From positions 19,277,590 through 19,341,589 of the forward strand of contig CM065308.1 of the NCBI GenBank assembly GCA_033032175.1: a DNA stretch of 64,000 nt, written 5' to 3'. Every line of letters begins with the position of its first letter. The first letter of the stretch is position 1. The translations under genes and the position numbers were made by a program. The DNA is from Saturnia japonica (Eukaryota > Arthropoda > Insecta > Lepidoptera > Saturniidae). Below the pieces are notes generated by a model. It searched no databases. It was not told the DNA's origin and saw only the letters and a list, made by a program, of their open reading frames with translations. Shown here piece after piece: positions 11,813 to 26,800 of the stretch.

Positions 11813-14800
11813 ATGATCTGTAATAGTGGAGATTTTCACTTGGATGCCGCAGTAAACAGCTGGTTGAAACATGACAAAGTAAGTAAAATTAAAAAATTAA
11901 ATTTTATTTAATAACTTCCCTTAACTCACCAAATCAATACCGTTTTATTATTCGTGATTGTGTATATTATAATGTCCTAAATAGCGCCGGTTCCATGTTT
12001 TTGCAGAATGGTACAAGAATTTGGTTTTCTATAACTGGTAACCTGATTTATCATATAATTATTATCTGCCACAAGGCTATGTTTTTAGAAGAAAGGATGT
12101 GATTGTTAAATATTTTTTGATGTTAACTTATATCATTGATCCAATTCTATGCAATATGTATTGTTGTGAGTTCACTCCATGTAATCAGCATGAAACAATG
12201 AATTCAGTGAGTGGGTGTGGTAAGGTCAGTTTAATAAAATCATGACATTTTCTTGAGTTTCAAATGTAAATTTAGAGAACATTTATTTTTGAATTTTTTT
12301 ATTAGAGTATTGTTCTCGGCTCTACTTATCTCCCTTATTCTTTACTATAGGCACATACTATCTTGTAGCCTCCTGTTTTTTTTTTTAAATATAGGTATAA
12401 AGAGTATCTTATTCTGTATTCCACAATATAATTGTCTTCAATCTCAAATTTAATTAGTATTCCTTTAGATATGTGAGCATGATTAGTAGATAAAAGATTG
12501 AAACAAATTACCTTTAACATTTATAATAAACTAGCTTATTTCCGCAACTTTGTTCCTCTAGTTTTTTGACTTAAAAATGAAAATACTTGTATGCCATATG
12601 TTGTGAACTGTTTGTATTAATACAGAAACATCTGATATGCATATATACAGCACACAATAATTCAACAAAGTTTTATTACATTCAATTGTTTTAAAAATAC
12701 ATACAATCATTAATTTTATAAATTAGTGCATTAACGTTATTATTGTCCACAGTGCAATAGGAAATCATATTTATAACAAAAATGATCAAACACAAAATAG
12801 TAAAACTAGAAAAGTAATAAAATTTAAATACAAAAATATAGTAGTATATTAAATAAATAAAATAAAGTAGAAAAAATATAAATACATACAAGAACATGTA
12901 TGCTTACTTATGTATAAATAAAAGTATATACACAAGTTATAAATGCAAATCATTTTTTTTTTATCACTCTGTTTCTTATTTTTTAAACAAATATCTGTGC
13001 AGTTGTGATTTTAAGTTGGTGATTGTTATTGCATCTTGAAGATGTTGTATGCAATCAGTCATACAGCTGTTACCCTAAAGGAGTTTGAATAGAGTTCTGA
13101 TTTATGTTCAGGGTTCATAAGGGTCCTGCTGTAAGCAGAGCAAACATCGCAATCGGCTAGGAACATAAAATGAACATGGAGATATTGTGGAGATCTAGGG
13201 TTAAATAGGAAGCCATAGAGGAAATGTAGTATATGAATTTTTATAACATTTTAGGTATAACATTATAGCCACAATCTCACCTGATCTTAAGTGATGATGT
13301 GGTCGAAGATGGTAGCACGCTAAGCCTAGTGGAAGACTGGCACTCAAGTAAAGCTGCCGGAACACACCTATTTGTGTTTGGTGACAGATTTTTTACTTGA
13401 GGGTGGTAGCCAGTCATGCAGGCATTAGAAAAATCCCTACCTCTATGCTATGGTTCCATCTCTGTGGATTTCCTTTACCATAAGCTAAGGCTCATTACAG
13501 GGATTCGAACTCATGTTGATTGATGCAATGCCCATACACACTACGACTGAGCCATCATTGCTTCAAACTTTCATTTTTATTTCATTGACATTATTATGTA
13601 GAGAAATATTACATACATATATTACAGATGTTAAAAGATTGATTTCATACAGAAATATAAAGTATATCCATCTTGTGATAGATGATGTTGATAATGTTGA
13701 TTTATAGCTAGATAAAGTAGAAAATTGATGATGATATGGGTCTGAGTGTATGATAATGAAATATAATATAAGACTCACTAACATACTTTTTATCATGATC
13801 TGCCATACAATTAATCTGAATCATATTTGATGGAAAGTTAATATGTAACTAATTTGTCTAATAAAGATTGATTCACTTGTCACTTGAAGAGTACATATAG
13901 ATTGCTGGAAAAAAGACATATATATAGGCAGTGTAATTGAATCCACAGCTGTTTAAACCTTTCAATGAATTTGATTGCATTTCTATGTATAATCAATTAT
14001 TTATTGTTTTCAATCTATAAGATTTTTATCTTTATTTTTAAACTAGCTGTGCCCCTGGCTCTGCTCGCATGAACTACAGAATATATTTGGTATTGTGGTG
14101 ACCATATTTCCACCCATTGCAGTTGCCTGCCATTTATTTTAAACATGAAAATGCTGCTTATTTTATTTTTGCGGAAAATTAATTTCAAAAAGTATACTCC
14201 ATTAGCTTAACATCAACTATCTGCCAATAAAATTCCAATCAAAATCAGTCCAACTGTTTCGGATATTAGCCAAAACAAACAAACAAACAGACAGAAATTA
14301 AAAAAATTTGGTTAATTGTGATGTCTCCTTAACTATATCATAGCAATGTTTCAAAAAAATAATTTCATATTACCTTTGTCTTAAAATGTAAATAAATACA
14401 CATAGTTGTAAAAATGATTGCTGTTGGATGTTCTTATGGAAGATGCTTATATCTATCTGTGGATCAATAAAGGCTGATGAGGAACTCGTGCTATGTCTTG
14501 TTGTGTTGTTTCTGTGTAGTTATATTTTTATTTTTTTTACTGTAGAATCCATTGACGCGTCAAGAAGTATTAGAGGATATTGAAAACTCAAGATGGGACA
14601 AGTTAAAGAAGGTTATGCTCCAAAGACAGAAGTTCGGTACAGCTGGTCTGAGAGGACACATGGGTGCCGGATACAAGTGCATGAACGATGTTGTAGTTCT
14701 CCAGACAGCACAGGTTTCCTTTTTCTAATTTTTTTTTTTGGCTTGATGGATTTTAGCATACGAGGTGTCGTTAGATTCGTCTTAATTGTGGGAGTGACAT

Positions 14801-17800
14801 AGGACAAATTATAATGTTTAAGTAAAAAGTCTGGGAATCAAGTAAAAAGCAAAAGTATATTTATATTAAAAAAGTTGTTTTTGTTGCACTCGGGTTTTTT
14901 GTTTCCTTTTTAATAATTCAACTTGTTTTAATAAATTTTGGCGTGTTCAATAATAATGCTAGTCAGTAAGGCTTTAGCACATTTACTTTGTAATAAAATA
15001 ATACAGGTTTTTAGTACATAACGTGACGTGAAACCAACCGTCTGAATTTCATATCTCTATCTGATATGTCATCACCTAAGTACTTTTTAATATTAACGAT
15101 TAGAAACAGCCAGTACAAAAATAGTGGCGAATGAGGCGCCACAAAATAATATTTGGGCCACGATCTGTGCTCGGTGTATTATAAACAAAAAAAGAAAAGC
15201 ATTTATCTTGGGAAACTTGGAATGTAAACTATTATCTAAACACAAAGTTTCATCGAAATCGTTGAAGCCGTTTCCGAAAAACCAATTACATGTATATATA
15301 TACAAGAATTGCTCACTTAATATAATAAGATTTACTCAGACGAAATGTTCAGGATACTAAGGGAGAGGAAAACAATACTAATATGGATCAGAATCAGGAC
15401 TATCTCACTCTTGCACATTTCATTCCAAACTAACCAACCAAACATATGAAATACAAGATTATAAAGATACTAGCAACCGCCCACGGCTTTGTACTAGTTA
15501 ATTATATTATCATATTTAATAATCGGATTTCGGAGTCACAGTTTTACGATAAACTCCATCACGGTACGAACAAAAAAGTGTTGTGTCTTATGTTTCTCAT
15601 AATATATTCTGTCAATGTGTCTCTTCGTTCTCACGATATTGGTTTCTTCAAGCGTAGCGAGAAAGGCTATTTAAGCAGGCCGGCGTGACAGCGGCGACCG
15701 CCTCGTCGATGTATAGTTGATCTCTCGGTGGTCGCGGTTGCGTTAGGATTGTACTTTGCTTACCACAAGCGACAGTACTGTCAATTTGTCGAGCTTGGAA
15801 TATGAAAAAAAAAAACCGTTGAAACGACCTTAGCATAGTAAATTTGAGTTATTTAAGGTTGGACGATTTGAATGATTATATTAAAAAAACAAAAAAAAAC
15901 AGAGAATCACTTAGAGATCCATTGAGGTTTGACGGTAGTAATTTCAGTAATGTTTTATAAAAACCAACCGCGACCTTGACTCGTTGATTTCATTGTACAC
16001 AGATCTCGCACGCTATCGCAATATTGTATTACGTAAATCGGGTTTACGTAGGTATTATGTAATAATTATAACTTTAATGAAAAATCTCTATTAGATATGA
16101 GAGTAAATTAATTTTCCGTCAAGTATCTAGAATATTATTATTGAAAGACCGTTTTATTTGAACGTGCTAATCTCTGGAACTACCAGTCAGCTTTGAAAAT
16201 TATTTTTACATTTTAAAGCCTATTTAATGAGGAAGGTTGTAGGCTATTGTAACTTCACGCTACGACCTTAAAACCTTATGTAGTAAACACGAACGTCAAG
16301 CAACTGGCTAACAGTAAGCAAGTGTAAGTGAGAACTAGCGGTGGACGATTATGAGAAATACCTACTAATTATGAAATTGGCGATTTGTTGAACTGGCCAC
16401 TTTGATTTCAAATATCTAGAGTTTGGTTTGGAATTCCAAATTCAAATTTATTTCAAATTTAGGCTCGTGTATTTGTGTTTCGAATTTAGTGATTCATTTG
16501 TTTCTGCACCATTTAATTTTTCTTTGTAATCGTTCTTTTCACAAAATTGAAAACTTATAATATCGCGTTATTTATGAATATGAGTTCCACCGTGCCATCA
16601 GCGCTGCAGAAACAGCTCGAAGTATTAATGAGGTGTATGGGGAAATTACTGTAAAAGAAAGCACGGTACGAAATTCTGATATAAGATGTTATATATACAA
16701 GATATTTTGTTTCAGGGCCTATGTTCATACATACAGAAAGAATGCGGCCAGAGCCAACTACGAAATGGTATTGTGGTTGGCTATGATGGAAGACATCACA
16801 GTAAAAGGTAAATCGAAATAATAACGCATTTAATATAGTGCTGCATGTTCTTGAAATATTTGATCTTGGTAGAAAATGATTTATTTTCACGTTTGATTTG
16901 TTTGTCTATTCAAGTACAATGAAGGAACTAAAATTTGCCTAGTTGATAGTTTATGGCCTGGGTTCATTTAGTAGAATGGCTTTCTCTCTGCTCTCTATAT
17001 GTTTATTAAAAATTAACTGTAATCATCACTTGCTCAGTAAATTAATTGATAAAAATATAAAGTTTTCCAAACCGGTGGCAGTGTTTTAATTTTGAGGGCT
17101 CAGGCTTTAACTAAATAAAGTGTTATTGATTTTGATCAATTTATTAATCTCAGCGCAAAAAAGATATTCCAAGAGAGAGTTAAAAAACTACACATTACGA
17201 AGGTGATTTTGTAGCGTTCCGAAGTCATAGGCTTATTCTTAGCGTTTTATCATCTCGGGACATATCGTCATTTTTCATATAATAATATATTTACAGATTA
17301 TCACCATTACCAGCAGCTATTCAATTTTAATAATAATAACTCATTTTGCGTATTTGATTGCGTTTGGTATTTAAGTCAGAAATGGAATATACATACATGT
17401 AGGATGTATGAAAGAATGATCTTTGCCTTTAAAAGTTAAGAAGCCTATGGTGTGTATTTTTGTTTATTATAAAGCAAATGTCGATGTGAAAGAGATGAAG
17501 ATATGAACGTGCCAAAAGTGTGAGTGACAAGATGATGTGAAAGAAAGGGATAGGAAGTAGAAAGATTGACGACGGCGGATCTTAGGATGGGGTTTGTGTG
17601 ACTACGATAATGGTGTTATTACGTTTTCTTCAAGATTTTGTATGTAAAAGTAATTCCTGTGGTCTATTAATCAATTAAACCATATAATTACGTAAATAAT
17701 ATTTTATTTCACACACATTCTAGTGCGATAAATAAATAAAACAAACTACAGTATTAAAAAAGGAAATAAAAAACCAGATTGCAACAAACACACTTGATTA

Positions 17801-20800
17801 ACAACAATTTTTTTTTCTTTTTATTTGTTTTCCAGACGTTGTAATAAAATATTATATAGCCTATGTTACTCCCACAATTAAGACGAATTTAACGACACCT
17901 CGTATGCTAAAATCCATCAAGCCGTTTAGGCTACAAAGCGTGCTAAAGAAATAGGCATACATACGCTCGAAAAATATAACTCTCCTTTGTCGCAGTCTAT
18001 TAAAAACTCGGAGTTGACAGATAATGAAGAGCTGTGAAACATCCTTATAATGTATTAAATAGCTAAACACCTTCATTAACACTCGTTGTTTGAGATACAG
18101 TCACGTCGCTATGACGGGGGTCAATTTGCGTCACATTGATTACGTCGTCTGCTGTAAGATAGCGGTTAATTATAATCATATATATTTTACCAGCTGTGTC
18201 TCACGGTTTCATCAGATACCAGTGTTAAATTTTGTCTACCAACTCTACACTGCTGCGCCGCACAGTGGTTAAGGATTTGGTGCCCAAACGTGACGCGTCC
18301 TTGAAATTTAACTCTCAATTCTCTTGTCCAATTATCGAATCGCCACATAAGAAGTTTGACTTTAAAAACGAAAAAGTCAAATTAACATTTGAACTCTCGA
18401 TTCTCTCGCAAAGTCACGATTAATCGAGTCCTTATGATGTAACAAACGTCTTAACTGCTTCAGACGTCTAGTAGAGAATATTCTTGAACCTTAGAAAGGT
18501 TATCAAAAAAGATGTTGATCTTCAATAATGCCTAGAATAAAGACCTTATCAGAGGCTAACAATCTAAACCTTTCTCATTCCGTAGGTAATATATTCCCAG
18601 GGCGTCATTTTTTTAAACGTTTTCAAAAAGGTTCTCAATTCGAATGTATATACTTTTTTTTTAATAAGGGGATATCTCAAGGTCGGTACCATTTTAATTT
18701 TATTGGCATTGGACCTTCGACTTCGAAGATACACCAGGGAACTCCTCAAAATAATTAAAGTCGGTTTTCTTTTTTGTTAAAAATGGCGTTTGTTTATTAT
18801 GTTGGACCCTTTATTAAGAATTATGTAAACTGTCCAGGCATAAAAGCTGGATTGCAAAAGGTTAATGCTTAATTAAATATTTGTTTTATGTTCGTTGTCG
18901 CATTATTAATATAAATTAATATTATAGTTACTATAATATATTAATTTAAAATTTTCAATGGAAAATCCTCGATCAAAGGGAAAATTCATCTAAGCTACTG
19001 TATAGACAGTGATGATTCTGGTAAAAAAAAAAAAAATCCCAGATAATAGACTTAATAATTGCATCACATAGTTATGCACATATTGCTCTTTGAATACACT
19101 GGAATCGCCTTTACTAATCGGGTAGGTATACCCTTAAGCAAAATTTTGTTTTGCCCAAATATTATAAAGGTAGATAAAGTAGTACACAAGTTATATGTAG
19201 CATGTGCAAAATTCGTAAATGCGATCACATCCGATTTATACAGCCAATAGAAATCGCTCACTATCGTGCCATTCAACGCTATTCGCACAATTTATTCCCG
19301 CCTCAGTTCGACCCGAGACACAGCATAGATTAATAATATGAATGTACGAAAACAAGACAGCGTTTTGAGTGCAGGCGAGTGAACCATTCCGTACACCGCA
19401 TGACAATTTAATGTTTATTTAATTTACAGAATATTTTTTTGTTAGTTTAATTTTTAAATTTCATTATGACATTGTTTTTCAACATATTCATTCGGATCAT
19501 TTGGGAACAAGTATGGCCATGTTAGTGCTGGAATTGTATCGATGAATCTAACGAAAGTCAAGGAACTATTAATGGGGAAATTCGAATCTACTGTCTTACC
19601 CGAATGGGAAAATGTAGTCAATTACACGATAAAATACAAAAAACAACATATACGACATGAGAATAGAACAGACCAGTATTTGAATAAATTTATCATAAAC
19701 TTATTTGACTCATCATCATCAGACAGCGACGAATCGTTTGACGAGTTTAGTGGTGCTCTTGATACTGGGGATATAAGTATGGATGTCGAAGGTATACAAG
19801 CATTAGAATATGAACAAACTATTTTCTTATAATATCTGGTGTTTAAAAAAATATTCCCATATTAAATATTTTGGTATTTAGTGAAATTTGCTGCTTTTCT
19901 ACAGTAATAGCAATAATTCACTATTTACATAAGATACAGTAATGAATTATACCATAATGAAATCTACTCAAAACCGACATTATTTTAAAATTATTGGTCA
20001 CTCATGTTTTCATACATTTATTTTATACCCTAGAAGCTTAAACTTTGTAAAAAAAAAATATTTTAGCAAATTTCTCACAGAAAAATTAATTAAAGTTTTT
20101 TTTTAATAGTACCATAGCTAGTCAAACTATTTACTGCTTATCGATTGGCATAGTTAGCGTATAATAATAGATCAACAAAAAACCGATAGAATTCAGTCAT
20201 TTGTGGTCGCAGTGTACAAGAATGTAAAACAAGGTAAAAATTTGTAGTTTTTTATTTAAAAAAATCATATCTTAGGTCTACCTAGGATATATTTTGTTTC
20301 GCATTTTTTTCTGAACGGCCATAAGTTCTGCACTATGCCATTTTAAGGTTATCCATTCATTACCGGACACCCTGTATGTATACATAATAAAAACTTTTTA
20401 ATAAATGAGTTACATTGATGCCTTGTAAAATAAGTGATCACGTAAATTAAGTCTGTATTATTTGTTTATGTTCTTTTAGTATTGATTTAAAAGATACAAG
20501 AGTAGGAAGATGAATGTCCATAAAACCTTTTTTCAACACACTTGCTCATAAAGTGGCTCTAATATCACCGCAATTAGACACATAATGACACCTGTAATCA
20601 AACTGTGACTTTTTCATTGCTATTATTCACAAGTGAGTTATAGAGTTTTTTTTATTGGTCGAGTTGCTTTGTTCTTAAAAAAGTTTCGATACAAAAAAGA
20701 TAATGATCAATAGAACAAATAAATTAATGTACCTATTGCTTGCTCATTTCATACAACTTCGTAGTTAAATAGATAATTTCAACTTGTACGTGTTTAATCA

Positions 20801-23800
20801 ATAAAACTTTCACTCAAATATAACTTTTGTTTTCCCTGTAATAAAGAAAACTTTAAATTCCCCATTTTATACGTGGCTAAAACGCTATTTGCGGAAAGCC
20901 AAAAAAAAAAGAAACCTCATTCCTTTAGTCTATGGCCGATCGCCATTGTTAGATGCGCGCGCAAACTGATTAATTTTTCCCGCCATAGCGAAAAAAAATT
21001 CACAACTCGTTGTCACTGTTGAAATTTTAGTTATTTATTAATTAAAATTTCTACAAGTACTAGAGTTATGAAGAAAATGATTTTTTGTTATTATTTTCTT
21101 CACAAGTGTGTTGAAAAACGTCGTATGATACACGTGAGTATTGGTGATTACCATCCTCGGCTCTCTTGGTAATCACCAACATTACACACTTGTACCATAA
21201 TGTACTATTATATAATATAGGGTTGTATAATGTTACGCTACTCAATTATAGCTAATAATCCATTGATACAAATAATTTAAACAGTATGAAATGATTTTTT
21301 TAACATTAAATATATGTAAGTTTTAGTTGTGACATTCATCTTTCTAGTCTTGTATCTTTTAAATCAAATCTAAAAAACCTAAACAAAATAATACAGACTT
21401 CATTTTCGTGATCACTTATTTTGCAAGCAAGTTCATGTAAAGCTATGCATAAATTTTTGTAACGTAATTTGGTTAAATAATATCACAATTTATTGCGTTT
21501 ATGTAACGATCATTTTCGCCTAAATAGGTAATAAACATTGGAGTTTTTCAAGTCACATTCATTTCGGAAGTTATCGGTTTAACGAGTTTTACCGATGCTA
21601 CTACTAAGATGTGTCGTACTATATATCGGATGATTGAATTCATGAGGCAAGACATGGCTTCACTTTTGAAAAGCTTAATTTGTTGTATTTACTGTTTCTA
21701 TGTAACAAAAAACCAAAATAATATGACATTGTTTTTGGTGACGTCAGTAAAATTTGCATGCAAATTATAACGTAATGTCAGTGAAATAATAAAAACATTC
21801 TGTAATACTACTTTTTGAAAGCTGTATGCTATTGTTGTCCCGCTTACACTCGTATTGCTCACTAATTTGAGAAGAAATGGATATAGTTAGCTTGTTCTCA
21901 CCTCGACAATTAAGACGTCTGTATCTTGAAAATATGACACACACGACATTTTCAATGTCAGACTGTTTAATTATTATCTACATATAACTATACTTTGTTT
22001 GTTTGTTTATGTGTGGTAATTTCTGGAACTATTGATCCTATTCTAAAAATTCTTTCACTAATAGGAAACTACATTATCCGTGAGTGATATAGTCACAGAT
22101 ATCTAGATATAGTCTAATTTTATTCTTATTAAATAATTTATATTATGATCAACGAGAGCGAAGTCACTGGCGGTTGCTAGTGTAGTAAAATTAGATAAAT
22201 GATTGTACTTTAATCGTCATTGATAAGAGGCAACTATGGTAACTATTATCTATAGATAAGTGATGATTACTTACAGATTACTAAATACATAATCGCATTT
22301 TAATTCCTTCCTCCAAGAAGAAAAACGATGTCAGTCAGATCGAATTTACGGATTGGGAAATAGATAGTCAGATATCAAGTTTTTGCATGCTTGCCCACAG
22401 CCCAAGCCGAGATTCGGCCATTTTGGCACCCTTGCATTTGTTGTCCTTTTTAATTGGCTGAGCGCTTTCTGCAAGACTTTCTGGCCAAGGGAATAACAAA
22501 TTAGTCAGTTTGAAAAAACTTGCAGACTTGTAGTGTATTTCGATGTCGACCCGCATCGACGAATGTGGCGTCAAAGCTTCTCTTGAGGCATTCGATGAAG
22601 GAGAACTTTATATCTCATGGTTGCATATATTGCTACCAAACTCAAGTTGTACATCTCTACAAGTACTTTTCATATGCTTATAGTGTTAAATTTATCGACA
22701 CATAGTCATCCAATATTAGATGACCAAATACAACAATTGAAAAATATATTAGAATTATCAAACCATTTACGTTTTTCGTTTCAGAAAAATAAATGGTAAA
22801 ATATTCAAATATCAAACTTAATTAGTTAGGTATGTATGTTTGAATAGTAAATAGTAATACATTACTCACTACTAACTAACTACAATGGCGCAGCTACTCA
22901 AAGTGTATCTTGGCTTCCGACTGTAAAAGACGCCCGCGCCATCTATTGTCTACATTGCGCCGTCTCCCGTCACTCATCCACTTCGAATTCCCGTAGGTCT
23001 TTTTAACATCGTCCAACCATCTGTACTTGGGACGTCCGACGGGTCTTCGTCCAATTACTTTTTGGTCGCTCGAGTGATAATATTATATTACTCAGTAGAT
23101 TAATAGATTCATCATCATCAGCCTGTATCTATCCACTGCTAGGCATAGGCCCACCCCAAGGATCGCCTCTGGACCCGATCTTTAGTCTTTCGCATCCAGT
23201 CGAATCCAGCCACCTTGCGCAGGTCGTCGCTCCATCTTGCAGGGCGGCGTTCCCCACTTCCTCATCCGTTATCAGTTTTTCGGCATATGTGGCCAGCGAA
23301 CTAATCGTTTGAGCTATGTCGTTAACCTTAGTTTTATGTCTGATTACATCATTTTTTATTCTATCTTTCAAATAAATAGCTCTGTCAATAGCGCGCTGAG
23401 CGACTTTAAATTTATGAACCAGTCCAACCGTGATTGTCCAAGTGTCGGCTCCGTAGGTCATAACCGGTAGGACACATTGATTGAAAACTTTTGCCTGCAA
23501 AGATTGTAGAATGGGCGATGTGAAGACTCGACGTAATTTCCCGAACGCTGCCCAACCTAACTGGATTATCGTGCTGACGTCCTTTTCGAACTTGTGCTTA
23601 CCAAGCAGTAAGGTTTGCTCAAGATAATCGTACTCTTGCACAACTCCGAGTGGGCTGCCTTCGGCTTCAATTGATCCCGGGATGACAGTAGGTAGCATTG
23701 TACATAATTTTGGTCTTATCCTAATTCATCTTAAGATCAACGTGTCTAGAGGCTCCTTTAAGGCTGTTCAGCATCAGTTGTAAATCCTGCAGCGTTTCAG

Positions 23801-26800
23801 CCATGATAATTATGTCATCGGCAAATTGTAGATGTGAAAGGTGCTCACCATTGATGTTAATTCCTCGATCGACCCAATCTAGATTTATAGAAATATCTTC
23901 CAACGCGGAGGTGAATAGTTTCGGGGACATATTACTCCTTCATTCTTACTCTTCGCAGTCGGATAGGATTGTTCTGCTGGTTGTACATATGGACGGTTAT
24001 TGGTGCACCATTATACATACATCTCATCGCTTCGATGTATTGCCAATCTATTTGTCAACGCTGCAGGGATTCCAAAATAACCCAGGTCTCAATTGAGTCA
24101 AATGCTTTCTCATAGTTCACAAATGCAACACACAGCAGCTGATTATATTCTTCAGTTTTCTCGTTTATTTTCCGAACTGTGTGTATACATATGGTCTATG
24201 GTACCAAAAAGCCATTTTAAAACCCTGCCTGCTCCTGGGCTGAAACTCGTCGAGTCTTTCTGCGAGACGGTTTGTGATGACTCTCAAAAACAACTTTTTT
24301 TGGGTTTTGTCTCCCTTCTTACAAAACAGTACCATAATGCATCGTTTTCACACCTCTGAAGTTCTTCCGCTATTACGGAATTAAAGGTTTCTGCAGCTCT
24401 TTCAGTTTTGTAGATTATTCTACAAAAATCGAATAAAAGGCTTTTTTTAGAACTGCAATCACAATGAATTTACACAACACGTTGTTTGTCTATCTCTATA
24501 CCACTATTATAAAGGTCAAGAGATGGTTTGTGTACTTTAAATTATATGTCTGCAAAGTTGTATTTTGTCATGAAAAAAAAAAAAAAACAAAGAAGGCACA
24601 TTATCTGCAGCCAATATGATCTTCGTCCGTTAGTTAACATTTTTCTGAATACTACAAACACCGCGCCGCCAACGTACCCGTGTAGCCTATCATAACTAAC
24701 TGTTCTTCCCGCAAATACAAATTATCTTAATTTTTGTATGTGTATACATATAATACTATGTGTCCAATTAACATACTATAAAAAGCAAAATGTAACTTCA
24801 TAAAATTGTTTTTATGATGAAGTAAGTAACTTTTGTTCGTAAGGATTAATATGCGATGCCTAAAAGTAATTCTCGTAAATTATTTTTTAAATTTCTAAAG
24901 AAATGTTTGTCACATATTGTGCCTTATGTATAAGAGATAGGCATGTGCTATCACGGTTTTTTTTTTTTTGATATACGAAGGACCAATATTTTTGTAAAGT
25001 ATTGTATTTACGTGTTATACACTATTACGCCAGCGCACGCGGTTATTCGGGTTCGGGAGGGTTGCCACTTCTGACTTAACAAAAATCCATGTTTAAGACT
25101 ATCTGAGAGTTGTAGCCTAATGGTAGATAACGTATACTAAATAAACCTCGTGACTCTGCATATCATATACAAAAATATTATTTTAAACCCGACTGGTAAT
25201 TCCAAAGATTAACGTGCTTAAACAAAGAAAGAAACAAAAATACTTCTCCGCTTTATTATATTAAATAAGTATAGATTCTCCACCATTTCACAGCATAAAG
25301 AGCCGACCCAGTCGGAATCTTCCAATTTGTTTCAATCAACAAGTTTGAATTGATCTCGTTAAATCAAGATGACACAAGCTGACTGGGTCTTATTATCTTA
25401 TTAATGGGTATTTGCGGGTAAATTATGTAATCATTGGAAATTTTGAATGGAACAGTAATTTGATATCACTACATTCAGTGTTCACAAAAAAAACAAAACA
25501 CACACACACAAAATGTGCGACCATATTTTTTGGCTTAGAGTCATCGTTTGACTACAGTCATATTTGAATTTAAGTGAATGCACGACCATATAGTAATTAC
25601 TACAAATGTATTAATACTATAATTAATGTAATATTATCGATGAAAGTGTGTATGTTTATTATTCAATCACGAAAAAACGGCTGAAAGGATTTGGATGAAA
25701 TTTGAAAACAAATATTTCATAACCGGGCTTAGCACATAGGATACTTTTTATCCCGGTAATGAGATATTTTTCATTTCCTCGTGGACCCAATTCTGAAGTC
25801 CCCGCAGAAGACGTCGCGGGCAGAAGCTAGTTATTAATAAAAATGGTTTATCTGTTTTTGACGTAATCATTTTGACATTTCAAAGCAAGTTGGGGCTTTA
25901 AAAATTTGCTCAAGGTTGAATCAAATTCTGGAAGCGTAGAAATTAATGATATTTTTTACGTGCGGAACCCATCATGGGTACCTTCGGTGGTTTGCTTGGG
26001 AGCATTATGTGGATCTCCTACTCACTACCACCCTGCGATACTCTTTCGCATTCGTCGTCAAACCTGGGCAAGTTCGATCCTATCCTGCGCCCACTTTGCG
26101 GTGTGGGCGGTGTTAAATTATTGTTACACAATTTTAAAAAGTCAGTAAAAATAATTTACATTATTATCATTGTGCTCACGCGGCATAAACTTTTTGTAGT
26201 TACTTTTTCCCGTTCATAAAATACTTTGGCACTTATGGGAGCGGAGGGGGTGGCGCTTACAGCGATATGACAAGGGGTCGGGGATCTAAGGAAACGGGAC
26301 GTCTGCGGCTCATCAAACAATATTGCTAATTTTTTTCTCGGATTTGTTTTTATTTTACTTATTGATTCATAAATTTTTATTGTTTGCAGATGATTAGTAT
26401 TTAAAAAATATCGAAATATTTGTTCTATCAATTGTCATATATCATGTGCGGGGGGGTATCTTTCATTCGTGACGCAATATTGATAGAGGGGTCGCAGAAA
26501 ATGTGACGAAGGGTATAGAGGGGTAAAAAGCTTAAATTTTGCGGGATATATTTTCTCAACGGGTACTTAAGTACCTACACACAAATTTATCCCAGTTTCG
26601 CTCCAGACAAATGTAAAACTTATTATTTTGTGGATAAAAAAAACGATTAATTGATGCATATTCCCTAGGTTTGCAGAGCTCACAGCAAAAGTGTTCGTTA
26701 CGTCCTCAATACCAGTTCATCTATTCTCGGTGGTATGTCCGACGCCTCTGGTCTCCTTCGGTACGATAATGTACGGGGCGGCCGCTGGTGTCATGGTCAC

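Noticed and set aside
25906..26219. Two overlapping plus-strand frames of about 80 codons
   Set aside because: No family resemblance and no splice or start context; probably repeat-derived noncoding sequence.
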